Positions 51,970 through 61,062 of a stretch of 64,000 bases of DNA are shown piece after piece (position 1 is the first letter of the stretch; every line of letters starts with the position of its first letter). The notes under the pieces were generated by a model that was given only the letters and a program-made list of their open reading frames with translations, was not told where the DNA came from and did not search any database. Made by a program: the position numbers and the translations under genes. Source of the DNA: Echinicola marina (GTDB taxonomy: Bacteria > Bacteroidota > Bacteroidia > Cytophagales > Cyclobacteriaceae); assembly GCF_020463795.1 (NCBI RefSeq), contig NZ_CP080025.1, forward strand, positions 3,779,501-3,843,500, written 5' to 3'.

Positions 51970-53934
51970 ATGAATAAAAAAAGGTTAATTTCTAGCAGGT
52001 TTTCTGTTTTCATAGGATTTACAGGGCTATTTCTGCTACTCTCATTTGTATTAAGAGTGCTTTTGTTTTTATGGGCAGGGAATGAAGTGGATTCATCCAT
52101 TATCGCTGTCATAAAAACTATTTTAATAGGGATGTTTTATGATTTTGGAACTGTTTCATTTTTCCTGATAGTTTATGCCTTTTACCTGATCTCGCTTCCC
52201 GAGAAGCTTATTGGTAGTTTGTTGGATAAGATATTGACCTATATAGGGCTAATAGTGAACCTATTAATAATTTACTTTTCATTCTTTGCGGAATTGACCT
52301 TTTGGGAAGAGTTTCAGACCAGATTTAACTTCATTGCGGTAGATTATCTTATTTATACTTATGAGGTGATTGATAATATAAATGAATCTTATCCTATACC
52401 TTTATTAATAAGTGGAATATTGGTTTTGGTAGGTTTAACAGTATTTTGTTTCAGTAAAATACAATTGTTTAGAGCGACTTTTAGTGAAAAGACAACTATT
52501 GCTAATCGGGGGATAATGGCCGTCATAGTATTAGTATCATTTTTTCTTTTTTCCTTTTTTGTTGATAATCAGGATGCCGAATGGTCCTCAAACCGCTACA
52601 ATAACGAGATCAGCAAGGCAGGGATATATTCTTTTTTTGCGGCTTTCAGAAACAATGAAATGGAATATGATGCTTTTTATGCTTCTAAAACCCTTGAATC
52701 GGCCAATGATATTGTCAGGAAAAAATTGGCTCAATCAAAAGTTGAGTTTTTAGCAGATAATGGAGTGTTTAGAAAAGTCATCAATGATACTGAGAAAGAG
52801 ATCCGACCCAATATCATCCTCATATGTGTGGAGAGTTTAAGCGCGAGCTTTATGAAGACTTTTGGGAATAATGAGGGACTGACGCCTCATTTGGATAGTT
52901 TGGCTGGGAGAAGTATATTTTTCAACAACCTTTTTGCTACCGGAACAAGGACAGTGCGTGGAATGGAAGCCATAAGCCTGTCTATTCCTCCTACACCTGG
53001 GAGGAGTATTGTTAAAAGACCAAAAAATGCAGGTTTGTTTACCATTAATGAGGTTTTCAAGGAAAAGGGCTATGAGAGTTATTTTTATTATGGAGGGGAT
53101 GGTTATTTTGACAATATGAATGCTTTTTTCAGCGGTAATGGATTCAATATAATAGATAGGGGAAGGGGCTATATACCAGAATATGAAATAAAGACTTCCA
53201 GAGAATTGATTTCAGATGAAGAAGTTAATTTTGAAAATGCTTGGGGGATCAGTGATGAAGATCTTTTTAAGCAGGTCATTGAGCATGCTGATCAGAGAAA
53301 ATCATCGGACAAACCTTTCTTCAATTTTGTGATGACTACTTCCAATCACAGGCCTTATACTTTTCCAGAGGGAAGAATAGACTTGCCCCAAGGTTCAAGG
53401 TCTGCTGCTGTGAAGTATACTGATTTTGCTATTCATGATTTTATCCAAAAAGCTTCCAAAAAACCTTGGTTCAAAAATACAGTTTTTATTGTGATGGCTG
53501 ATCACTGTGCGAGCAGTGCAGGAAAGTGGGAATTAAATATTGAGAATTACCGTATTCCTGCTTTGGTTTATAACCTTCCAGGATATGAACCTATGAAGAT
53601 AGATAAGCTGTGTTCACAAATTGATGTTTTTCCCACTGTATTCGGAATGATGGGTTGGGAGTATAATAGCAATCTGTTTGGACTAAATGTATTGGAGCTT
53701 AAGCCAGAAGAAGAGAGAGCTTTTATTGGAAATTATAGAAAACTTGGTCTGTTGAAAAGAGATAAGCTATTGGTATTGGATGATCAGAGGAAAAGCAATT
53801 TTTACCAGTGGGATGATCAAACATTTAAATTGGAAAAATTGCCCGTGGATATTGATTATCTTGATGAAACCATTGCGTATTATCAATTGGCATCTTACCT
53901 CTATAAACATGATGGACTTAAAGTAAATCAATAG
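51970..53934 (+). CDS. MdoB/LTA-synthase-like membrane phosphatase or phosphoglycerol transferase
   Basis: 654 residues: five N-terminal transmembrane helices (about 12-190) followed by an extracytoplasmic alkaline-phosphatase/sulfatase-fold domain (about 275-600). RPNIILICVESLSASFMKTFG begins the metal site. FATGTRTVRGMEAISLS supplies a Thr in the nucleophile position, as in LtaS/OpgB rather than the Cys of sulfatases. FFNFVMTTSNHRPYTFP and VFIVMADHCAS complete the metal ligands. It likely transfers or removes phosphoglycerol or phosphoethanolamine-like groups on envelope glycans or lipids. It is 58 bases before a two-component system. Confidence 0.83.
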   Translation: MNKKRLISSRFSVFIGFTGLFLLLSFVLRVLLFLWAGNEVDSSIIAVIKTILIGMFYDFGTVSFFLIVYAFYLISLPEKLIGSLLDKILTYIGLIVNLLIIYFSFFAELTFWEEFQTRFNFIAVDYLIYTYEVIDNINESYPIPLLISGILVLVGLTVFCFSKIQLFRATFSEKTTIANRGIMAVIVLVSFFLFSFFVDNQDAEWSSNRYNNEISKAGIYSFFAAFRNNEMEYDAFYASKTLESANDIVRKKLAQSKVEFLADNGVFRKVINDTEKEIRPNIILICVESLSASFMKTFGNNEGLTPHLDSLAGRSIFFNNLFATGTRTVRGMEAISLSIPPTPGRSIVKRPKNAGLFTINEVFKEKGYESYFYYGGDGYFDNMNAFFSGNGFNIIDRGRGYIPEYEIKTSRELISDEEVNFENAWGISDEDLFKQVIEHADQRKSSDKPFFNFVMTTSNHRPYTFPEGRIDLPQGSRSAAVKYTDFAIHDFIQKASKKPWFKNTVFIVMADHCASSAGKWELNIENYRIPALVYNLPGYEPMKIDKLCSQIDVFPTVFGMMGWEYNSNLFGLNVLELKPEEERAFIGNYRKLGLLKRDKLLVLDDQRKSNFYQWDDQTFKLEKLPVDIDYLDETIAYYQLASYLYKHDGLKVNQ

Positions 53935-53992
53935 TGAAGGTGCTGTTCAACAAGAAGAAATAGTTCCAGTTAAATAAAAATGGAAATAGCCC

Positions 53993-54661
53993 ATGAATTT
54001 ACTGATTATAGAAGATGAGCCAGGTATTGTGAGATTCTTAAAGCAAGGCTTTGAAGAGGAGGGATATCTGGTAGAATCTGCAACTGATGGTGCTCAGGGC
54101 CTGGACATGGCCCTTTCCAATGATTATAATATTATCCTGCTGGACTGGATGATTCCGTCTATAAGTGGTATAGAGGTCTGTAGGTCATTTAGGAAACATA
54201 ACAGCAAAACCCCCATCATCTTTCTTACTGCAAAGGATGAAGTGACTGATGTGATTTTTGGACTTCAAGCTGGCGCAAATGATTATATCAAAAAGCCCTT
54301 TCACTTTGAAGAATTATTGGAAAGGGTAAAAGTCCAGTTAAGACCGGTCAGTGGAGAGCATGAAAAATTTTCTGTGGGCAATATCCATATGGATATCGGA
54401 ACACATCAAGTATTTAAAAATGGGGAAGTGGTCTACCTGACCCAGAAGGAATTTGCGCTTTTGGAATACTTACTGAGGAATAAGGGGAAAGTCTGCCGTA
54501 GGACACAGATTATAGAGCAGGTATGGGATATCAATTTTGACTATAACTCAGGAGTGATAGATGTGTATATCAATGCACTGCGAAAAAAACTCAATTTGGA
54601 GGAAGGAGAGAATTATATCCAAACCATTCGAGGCGTAGGGTATATAGCGAAGGAAATATGA
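53993..54661 (+). CDS. OmpR/PhoB-family response regulator
   Basis: 222 residues. The receiver domain (1-120) has LLIIEDEP, phospho-acceptor Asp51 in IILLDWMIP, Thr in IFLTAKDE and Lys in YIKKPFHFEEL. A winged-helix DNA-binding domain (about 128-220) ends in YNSGVIDVYINALRKKLN and TIRGVGYIAKE. It overlaps the kinase gene by ATGA. Sequence type resembles CusR/CzcR-like regulators. It is a candidate to bind the direct repeats before the RND pump. Confidence 0.93.
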   Translation: MNLLIIEDEPGIVRFLKQGFEEEGYLVESATDGAQGLDMALSNDYNIILLDWMIPSISGIEVCRSFRKHNSKTPIIFLTAKDEVTDVIFGLQAGANDYIKKPFHFEELLERVKVQLRPVSGEHEKFSVGNIHMDIGTHQVFKNGEVVYLTQKEFALLEYLLRNKGKVCRRTQIIEQVWDINFDYNSGVIDVYINALRKKLNLEEGENYIQTIRGVGYIAKEI

Positions 54662-56034
54662 AGCTCAACTTCAAAAATAGGATTGCCTTTTATTACCTGA
54701 TAGCTACCTCCGCGGTGAGTGTATTGGCTTTCGGCTTTATTTACTTTATTGTTCAGAAAACTGTTTATGAAAGCCTTGATCAGGACCTGACCTTTGAAGC
54801 GAACAAGCACTTATTGGAAATAGCCGTTGAGGGAGACACCATCTACTTTACCCATAAGAAAGAATGGGAGGAAATTGAGCATAAAGAAGTGCAGATCAAT
54901 CCGGTTTTTTTGCAGCTAATGGGCTTGGATGGACAGGTGATGGATAAGTCTCCCAACTTAAAGGAAGATCATTTGGATATGCAGCAGCAGGTCTCTTTGG
55001 GGCACCATTATGACACCAGACTAAATAACAGGCCGATCAGGCAAGTGCATATTGGTATTCAAAAAGAAGGGCAATTGAAAGGGTATATTGTCGCAGCAGT
55101 TCCCTTGGAGGCTTCTATCATGGTATTGTCAAATTTGATGAAAACTTTACTGATATTGTTTCCTGTTTCAATATGGGTGTTGTTTCTTATATCCAGGTAC
55201 CTTGCAGGAAAGAGCATTGCGCCTATAGCTAGCATTATCTCTACTACCAATAGCATAACCAAAAACAATTTGGCAGAAAGGGTGCCATTGCCCAATAATA
55301 AAGATGAATTATTTGAACTGTCCACCTCCATTAACGGGCTTTTGGATAGGATAGGGGCGGCACTTGAGCGGGAAAAACAGTTTACTTCAGATGCCTCCCA
55401 TGAACTGAGAACGCCTTTGGCCGCGCTGAGGGGAACCTTGGAGGTCCTGGTCAGAAAGAAACGGAATATTGAGGATTATGAAGAGAAGATTTATGATAGC
55501 CTTCAAGAAGTAGACCGGATGTCAAAAATAGTGGAACAGCTATTGTTCCTGGCCAGGAATGATTTGAATCAGGCCATTAAAGGACAGGGAAAGGTTGCAA
55601 TTGCCGTATTGGTAGATGAGATTTTGGGTAGGTACCAAAGTCAAATAAGGCAAAAGAAAATCAGTATTTCCCTGACTTCAGATCAATCAGGAGACTTTTT
55701 GGTTCCTTACTATTATGGCAATTTAATGCTGGATAACCTGATCAATAATGCCATCAAATATAGCCATGATAGGGGCAAGATTGATATTAAACTTCAGTAT
55801 GTGGCTGGGCAGTGTCATTGTTATATCAAAGATGAGGGAATAGGTATCAGGGAGGAAGATCTGCCCGTCATCTTCAATCCCTTTTTTAGATCACAACCCT
55901 TGGAGCATAAAGAAGTAAATGGTAATGGCTTAGGCTTATCCATCGTAAAGAAGGCCGCGGAAGCCATTCAAGCTAAAATCGACGTTCATAGTAAATTTGG
56001 AAAAGGGACTTGGGTACATTTGGTGTTTGAGTGA
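54658..56034 (+). CDS. Membrane sensor histidine kinase
   Basis: 458 residues. Two transmembrane helices (about 12-33 and 160-180) enclose a periplasmic sensor of about 125 residues. A HAMP segment follows, then the dimerisation box FTSDASHELRTPLAALRG with His248, and the ATPase domain with LMLDNLINNAIKYS, IKDEGIGI and GNGLGLSIVKKAAE. It should phosphorylate the response regulator encoded directly upstream. The signal is unknown; proximity to a metal-type efflux system suggests metal or envelope stress. Confidence 0.93.
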   Translation: MKLNFKNRIAFYYLIATSAVSVLAFGFIYFIVQKTVYESLDQDLTFEANKHLLEIAVEGDTIYFTHKKEWEEIEHKEVQINPVFLQLMGLDGQVMDKSPNLKEDHLDMQQQVSLGHHYDTRLNNRPIRQVHIGIQKEGQLKGYIVAAVPLEASIMVLSNLMKTLLILFPVSIWVLFLISRYLAGKSIAPIASIISTTNSITKNNLAERVPLPNNKDELFELSTSINGLLDRIGAALEREKQFTSDASHELRTPLAALRGTLEVLVRKKRNIEDYEEKIYDSLQEVDRMSKIVEQLLFLARNDLNQAIKGQGKVAIAVLVDEILGRYQSQIRQKKISISLTSDQSGDFLVPYYYGNLMLDNLINNAIKYSHDRGKIDIKLQYVAGQCHCYIKDEGIGIREEDLPVIFNPFFRSQPLEHKEVNGNGLGLSIVKKAAEAIQAKIDVHSKFGKGTWVHLVFE

Positions 56035-56255
56035 GGATGCAAGTATTCAAAGATGAGTAATGTTTGCTTATGATGTAAGTTTTCAGAATATTGAAGCATA
56101 TTTGATTTTATGTATATCAGCAGTTGTGGCAGTTAAGATTAAAAGAGATGCTGAACGATTGTTTAAACTAAAACAATACTTGCTTCAATCTTCAGTTCTA
56201 CCAGGTAGTTAGACAGGCTTCCGACCACTTCATCATTAGACAATATTGACTTTAT

Positions 56256-58118
56256 ATGGATATTAGAGGGATTTTTCCGACCAGGTATTTGACAGTATTT
56301 TTGATTTTTATGCTCTTTGCTTCAATGCTTACAGCAAAAGAGTTACCCAATATTTTATGGTTAAGTAGTGAGGATAATAGCCCCTTTGCAGGATGCTATG
56401 GCGATGAATTTGCGACTACACCAAATATGGACAAATTGGCCAGTGAAGGTTTTTTATATACACATGCCTATGCCAATGCACCGGTGTGTGCCCCAGCCCG
56501 AAATACCATCATTACAGGTGTGTATGCCAATTCAGGAGGGCATCAGCATATGAGGAGCAATTACCCCAAGTCAAATATGATTAAAATGCTCCCGGAACTC
56601 TTAAGGGAAGCGGGGTATTATTGCACCAATAATTCCAAAGAGGATTATAATATAGCCAAAAGCCAAACAAGAGGGATTTGGGATGAAAGCTCCACAAAGG
56701 CCCATTACAAAAACAGGGCTGAGGGACAACCTTTTTTCGCAGTGTTTAATTGTAATATCAGTCATGAAAGTAGTATTCACCAATCCATCCCCAAAGAAAA
56801 GTTAAGGCATGATCCTTCCCAGGTGAATTTGCCTCCATATCATCCGGATACACCTGAAATGAGGCACGATTGGGCCCAATATTATGACAAAATAGAGGAT
56901 ATGGATAAGTGGCTTGGTGAGAAATTGGAAGAGCTGGAGCGATCAGGTCTAGCTGAAAATACCATTGTTGTTTATTTTGGAGACCATGGTGGGGTTTTGG
57001 GAAGAAGCAAGCGCTATGTCTATGAAAGTGGTACTAGGGTACCCATGATCATCAGAATACCCAAGAAATATCAATATTTGTTTCCCTCGAAAGAAATAGG
57101 GGATCAGGTGGACCGTCTGGTGAGTTTTGTGGACCTGGCGCCCACCATGATGAGCTTGACCAATCAACAAATTCCCAAATGGATGCAAGGAAAGGCCTTT
57201 TTAGGAAGCCAAAAAACGGAGGAATCATCATATGCTTTTATGTTCAGAGGACGGATGGATGAGCGATATGATATGAGCAGGGCAGTTCGTTCCAAAGGAT
57301 TCAGGTATATCATGAATTATATGCCACATAGGATTTATGGACAGCACTTAAACTACCTTTGGAAAGCCCCCTCCATGCGCTCTTGGGAAAAAGCATATTT
57401 AGATGGTAAATGTGATGAAATGCAGGCTGCATTCTGGAATAAAAAGCCTGTTGAAGAATTGTATAATACGGAAATTGACCCCTGGGAAATAAATAATCTT
57501 GCTGAGAATCCAGCCTATGCAGAGGTATTAAAGGAGATGCGGGAAGAAGCTATCAACTGGAGTCTTCGCATTGGGGATACAGGCTTGATTCCTGAAGCAG
57601 AGAGAAACAGAAGAAATACCATTGGTGGCAGCCATTATGATTATATGAGGACGGTTCCGGACCAATGGAAGGTTTGGATGGAAGTTGCGCAAATAGCCGC
57701 ACGAGGAAACATCGAAAACATCGATCAATTAATGGATTTCCTTAACAGCGATGATAGTGTTATCCGTTATTGGGGGGCCATGGGGATGTTGATTTTGGGG
57801 GAACAAGCCGCTCCTAAGTCTTTAGAAATTATACAATTGCTCCCAGATGAGTCGGATGAGGTGACAGTAACACTTTCCGAATGTCTTTATGGGCTGGGTT
57901 TTTATAATGAGGGCCTCAAATATTTAAAGCAAGGACTCAAATCGCCTTATTTGTTTGCAAGGGTCCAAGCCCTGAACAGTATAGATATGTTGGGCATTCC
58001 ACAAGAAATGATCAAGAAAGACATCACCTTGATGGAGGAATTGTATGGGAATGAGACAGAAAACAGGTACGATTTACGCTTGGTAAGTTGGTTGGAGGAA
58101 AAGTGGTCTGGAAAGTAA
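56256..58118 (+). CDS. S1-type sulfatase with C-terminal HEAT-like repeats
   Basis: 620 residues with a signal peptide ending near LTAKE. LPNILWLSSEDNSPFAGCYGDEFATTPNMDKLASEG starts the metal site, and Cys78 in PVCAPARNTIITG is the predicted formylglycine in a C-x-P-x-R motif. The pattern resembles heparan N-sulfatase-like enzymes, so O- or N-sulfate removal are both possible. YFGDHGGVLGRSKRYVYESGTRVPMIIR gives the second metal-site block. Residues about 480-600 are helical repeats (DDSVIRYWGAMGMLILGEQA, FARVQALNSIDMLG) of HEAT type, not part of the core fold. It stands apart from the other sulfatases. Confidence 0.9.
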   Translation: MDIRGIFPTRYLTVFLIFMLFASMLTAKELPNILWLSSEDNSPFAGCYGDEFATTPNMDKLASEGFLYTHAYANAPVCAPARNTIITGVYANSGGHQHMRSNYPKSNMIKMLPELLREAGYYCTNNSKEDYNIAKSQTRGIWDESSTKAHYKNRAEGQPFFAVFNCNISHESSIHQSIPKEKLRHDPSQVNLPPYHPDTPEMRHDWAQYYDKIEDMDKWLGEKLEELERSGLAENTIVVYFGDHGGVLGRSKRYVYESGTRVPMIIRIPKKYQYLFPSKEIGDQVDRLVSFVDLAPTMMSLTNQQIPKWMQGKAFLGSQKTEESSYAFMFRGRMDERYDMSRAVRSKGFRYIMNYMPHRIYGQHLNYLWKAPSMRSWEKAYLDGKCDEMQAAFWNKKPVEELYNTEIDPWEINNLAENPAYAEVLKEMREEAINWSLRIGDTGLIPEAERNRRNTIGGSHYDYMRTVPDQWKVWMEVAQIAARGNIENIDQLMDFLNSDDSVIRYWGAMGMLILGEQAAPKSLEIIQLLPDESDEVTVTLSECLYGLGFYNEGLKYLKQGLKSPYLFARVQALNSIDMLGIPQEMIKKDITLMEELYGNETENRYDLRLVSWLEEKWSGK

Positions 58119-58382
58119 GTATTCGAATCGGTTAGTTTGATTGGTTTTCACAAAATTTGATAAATGTAACGTTTTTTAACGTTCAGCTTTAACGCGTATT
58201 TAACCCCTAGCAATGCCGTATATATCCCGTGTTTAACCCGTGTTTCTATCTATATTGTTTTAGGTCAATGTACAGGAAGCTACCATGATCATAGCAGTGC
58301 ATAAAACATCAACTACTTTGCTGGGATCGGTCTCTCACCTACAAGATCCAAGGTGAATAATGGTTTCAGCTGCTCCTAAATA
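58119..58382. repeat. Convergent spacer with short helical-phase direct repeats
   Basis: No gene. TAACGTT occurs at 58167-58173 and 58177-58183, and CCCGTGTTT at 58226-58234 and 58237-58245, an 11-base period. A weak 6-bp hairpin (TCACCT/AGGTGA, 58335-58356) lies near the end of the minus-strand gene. No strong terminator is present. Confidence 0.4.
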
Positions 58383-58763
58383 CTAAATCAGGAAACCAAT
58401 GAGCTTGGCTTTTCTTTTGAAGGGCCTCAATTTCTTTTTGACTGATTTTTGGTACTTCTTGAACTTGTCTTCACCCAGGATATCCTTAAAAATTTTGCTG
58501 TTATCTTCTTTGACCCTCATGAACTTTTTGGTCTTTTCTTCTGGGGAATCATTACCTTTTGCGATTTCAAATAAATCATCAACCGCGTTTTTGTTGGTTG
58601 CTTTCAGCTTATCTTTTTTGTCTGAACTCAGGTCCAAACCTTCGAAGCTGTTCATTGCACCTAAAATTTCATTTTTGCTTACCTCACTTTCTTGGGCAAG
58701 CAGAGGTGGGGTGCAAATGAGTAAAGCAAATAAAGCAGGGAGGAACATTATTAGTTTTTTCAT
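58383..58763 (-). CDS. Small exported lysine-rich helical protein
   Basis: 126 residues. A signal peptide (MKKLIMFLPALFALLICTPPLLAQ) is followed by a mature part of about 100 residues that is almost all helix and rich in Lys, Asp and Glu (LDLSSDKKDKLKATNKNAVDDLF, LGEDKFKKYQKSVKKKLRPFK). The layout recalls small Spy/CpxP-like periplasmic proteins, with an LxxxQ-like helix absent, so this is only a resemblance. No family was recognised. It is convergent with the sulfatase and divergent from the ECF sigma gene. Confidence 0.65.
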   Translation of the reverse strand: MKKLIMFLPALFALLICTPPLLAQESEVSKNEILGAMNSFEGLDLSSDKKDKLKATNKNAVDDLFEIAKGNDSPEEKTKKFMRVKEDNSKIFKDILGEDKFKKYQKSVKKKLRPFKRKAKLIGFLI

Positions 58764-59059
58764 AATAGAGGAAATTTTGCTTACAGTGAATATACAAATA
58801 TCTGATTTTTAATTAGATATAGTGATGGTTTTTATTCTGTAGCTTAATTATATTCTATTTTTTTATTGTATTTCCTCAGGTGTATGAAAAGAGATTTCAT
58901 AGGAATATTATTGGTTAATTTTATTTAAACTTTTTACATTTATGGGATAATTTATTTTTTAAAATTAAAAACATATAGTTATTTGTGTTGTTAAAAGTGT
59001 TTTTTATGATATTTGGTGTTAATGTTTGTTTTGATCAATGGTTGCTTATTGAGTGAATT
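58764..59059. other. AT-rich divergent intergenic region
   Basis: About 300 bases of very AT-rich DNA between the minus-strand small exported protein and the ECF sigma gene. It should hold both promoters, but no element stands out; no gene or hairpin was recognised. Confidence 0.4.
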
Positions 59060-59617
59060 TTGGGACAAATCGAAAATCTTACCATATCGAATTTAAAGAA
59101 GAAAACAGAGGAGGGCTTTGATCATTTATATCATAGATATTACGAAGACCTGGTAAATTACGCATTTACTTTTCTGTTGGATTCCGGCGAGGCAGAAGAT
59201 CTTGTTCAGAATCTCTTTATACATTTTTGGGAGAATCTGGATAGTTTTCAATTGAAAGGTACACTGGACGGATTTTTTTATACTGCAGTAAAGAACAGGT
59301 GTTTGAACAAGTTGAAAAGTATTGATGTCTATGATAAGCACAAAATCCTATATATAGAGGCCATGTTGGTGCATCTATCAAGGGAAGAAGAAATCGATAA
59401 AAGTGTACTTGAAGAAGAATTATTAATGGCCATAAATAATCTGCCAGTACAGGCAAGGGAAATCATTGTATTGAAATACTTCAAAGGCCAAAAAATAGCA
59501 GAAATAGCAGAAACACTTAACCTTTCTGAAAATACTGTAAAAACACAATTGAAGCGGGGTAAATCCAAGTTGAGGAATGAAATGAACCCTAAATTGTTTT
59601 CTATATTTTTCTTCTGA
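59060..59617 (+). CDS. ECF-type RNA polymerase sigma factor (SusC-linked family)
   Basis: 185 residues from a TTG codon; an in-frame stop lies two codons upstream and no ATG is available early, so an alternative start codon is likely. Region 2 is FDHLYHRYYEDLVNYAFTFLLDSGEAEDLVQNLFIHFWENLDSF (about 18-60, given here as the block from FDHLY to LDSF), and region 4 is LPVQAREIIVLKYFKGQKIAEIAETLNLSENTVKTQLKRGKSKLR (about 128-175, again from LPVQ to KLR). It is followed by a FecR gene and an STN-containing SusC, the standard outer-membrane-signalled sigma system for glycan genes. Confidence 0.9.
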   Translation: MGQIENLTISNLKKKTEEGFDHLYHRYYEDLVNYAFTFLLDSGEAEDLVQNLFIHFWENLDSFQLKGTLDGFFYTAVKNRCLNKLKSIDVYDKHKILYIEAMLVHLSREEEIDKSVLEEELLMAINNLPVQAREIIVLKYFKGQKIAEIAETLNLSENTVKTQLKRGKSKLRNEMNPKLFSIFFF

Positions 59618-59835
59618 TAATTATTTAGCCCAATTCCTTTACCTTGTTACTACTTCCAATCACTACTTTTTAGTACCTCTTTTACATACTATCAAGTGGC
59701 TTAATAATATGCGCTAGTCATAAATTCAGGCTATAAAGTGGGAAGAAATAAACTTATATAAATGATTAGTGTGTCATTTGGCCGAAAAAAAATATATTTT
59801 TTGTCACCCTTTTTTTTAAGTCTCATGTCATTTAA
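59618..59835. other. Spacer between ECF sigma and FecR genes
   Basis: 218 bases without a gene. It contains a 16-bp A/T palindrome AAAAAATATATTTTTT (59787-59802), a run of eight T near 59811, and TGTCATTT twice (59772-59779 and 59826-59833). These may mark a promoter or weak terminator separating sigma from fecR. Confidence 0.35.
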
Positions 59836-60993
59836 GTGATAAAGGACAATAAAATGATAGATTACCTTCTCATTTGGAAAAAAATACATGGGCAACTGTC
59901 TAATGCTGAAGAAAATGAACTTCAGGAATGGATAGCATCAGACAGCAAGCATGCGGAATATTATGCCAGAACCTTGGAATATTATAAATCGGGAAGAGAT
60001 CCCAGGCTGCTACTTAAAGATGATGCATTAGCAAATTTAAAAAGCGGAATAACTTTTAAGAAAGAGAGAGATTTCAAAATTTGGAGATATGCAGCCGTAA
60101 TCCTGCTACTTATTTTTTCCGGGACCATTTTATGGTTAAGTATTGACAATTTCAGTTCTTCCCAACTGCCTGATGAAGAGCTTTTGACAGAGCTGTCCAA
60201 GAATACAGGAAGTGTGCAGCTTTTTACATCGGGAGGCGAACAAATCAACTTTGACAAGGACAGTGTCTTTTCCATCGATGATGAGGAAGCAGCAGTTTCT
60301 GCACTTGGAAATAAGATTGAATATGAAAGCAAAGGTAATACAAAGGGCAAGTCGGCCATGAACATTCTGGTCATTCCAAGAGGAGAATCTTTCAATTTGG
60401 AATTGGCAGATGGAACTAAGGTATGGCTAAATTCAGAGTCTGTAATTAAGTATCCTTCAAAATTTGCAGACCAAATCAGGGAAGTTGAATTTTCCGGTGA
60501 GGCTTATTTTGAAGTGGCAAAGGATGCAAACCGCCCCTTTATTCTCCATTCCCAATCTCAGGAATTACGCGTTTTAGGTACATCCTTTAATGTCACTTCT
60601 TATAAGGACGAGGATAGGATTTTAACCACCTTGATAGAAGGTAGTGTGGCCATACAGCCAGCTTCAGGCGAGCAACTGATACTTCAACCCAACGAACAAA
60701 GTAGCTTGACCAAAGCTACGGGCATGATCGAAAAAAGAACGGTGGAGGTCGAAAACTTTATCGCCTGGAAGGACGGCATTATGCATTTTGATAATATGGA
60801 ACTGCACGAACTGCTCGGTAGGCTATCGAGATGGTATGACATAAAAGTGGAATATGAAAATCAGGCTATTAGGACAAAAAAGTTTACAGGGGAAATCGCC
60901 AGATATGATGACATTTCAGAGTTTTTGAAAATGTTGGAAGCTTCAGGAATTGTAGAATTTAAATTAGATAAAAATGTAGTAACCGTGAAATAA
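59836..60993 (+). CDS. FecR-family anti-sigma factor
   Basis: 385 residues from GTG 59836; ATG 59854 six codons later is an equally good start. A cytoplasmic helical domain (about 1-80, LSNAEENELQEWIASDSKHAEYY) binds the sigma factor. A single transmembrane helix follows (about 85-105, AAVILLLIFSGTILWLSI), then the periplasmic FecR domain (about 170-270, IPRGESFNLELADGTKVWLNSESVIKYPSKF and FEVAKDANRPFILHS) and a C-terminal DUF4974-like domain (MELHELLGRLSRWYDIKVEY). It relays the signal from the SusC protein to the ECF sigma factor. Confidence 0.93.
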   Translation: MIKDNKMIDYLLIWKKIHGQLSNAEENELQEWIASDSKHAEYYARTLEYYKSGRDPRLLLKDDALANLKSGITFKKERDFKIWRYAAVILLLIFSGTILWLSIDNFSSSQLPDEELLTELSKNTGSVQLFTSGGEQINFDKDSVFSIDDEEAAVSALGNKIEYESKGNTKGKSAMNILVIPRGESFNLELADGTKVWLNSESVIKYPSKFADQIREVEFSGEAYFEVAKDANRPFILHSQSQELRVLGTSFNVTSYKDEDRILTTLIEGSVAIQPASGEQLILQPNEQSSLTKATGMIEKRTVEVENFIAWKDGIMHFDNMELHELLGRLSRWYDIKVEYENQAIRTKKFTGEIARYDDISEFLKMLEASGIVEFKLDKNVVTVK

Positions 60994-60996
60994 AAA

Positions 60997-61019
60997 AAGG
61001 AGTGCTCCCAACACTCCTT
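60997..61019 (+). promoter_or_regulatory. Hairpin between fecR and susC
   Basis: AAGGAGTG (60997-61004) and CACTCCTT (61012-61019) form an 8-bp stem with a 7-base loop, starting 4 bases after the fecR stop codon. No uninterrupted T-run follows (GAGTTTGTTTAAAT), so it may attenuate or process rather than fully terminate, separating the anti-sigma level from the SusC level. Confidence 0.6.
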
Positions 61020-61062
61020 GAGTTTGTTTAAATAAATGTTTAACCTTTTACAATTAAAATTT

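Noticed and set aside
51970-53934. Reading this protein as another sulfatase
   Set aside because: The nucleophile position holds Thr in TGTRTVRG with no Cys/Ser sulfatase motif, and there are five N-terminal membrane helices, as in LtaS/MdoB proteins.
59787-59802. A/T palindrome before fecR as a definite terminator
   Set aside because: The stem is only A-T pairs and would be unstable; kept only as a note in the spacer.
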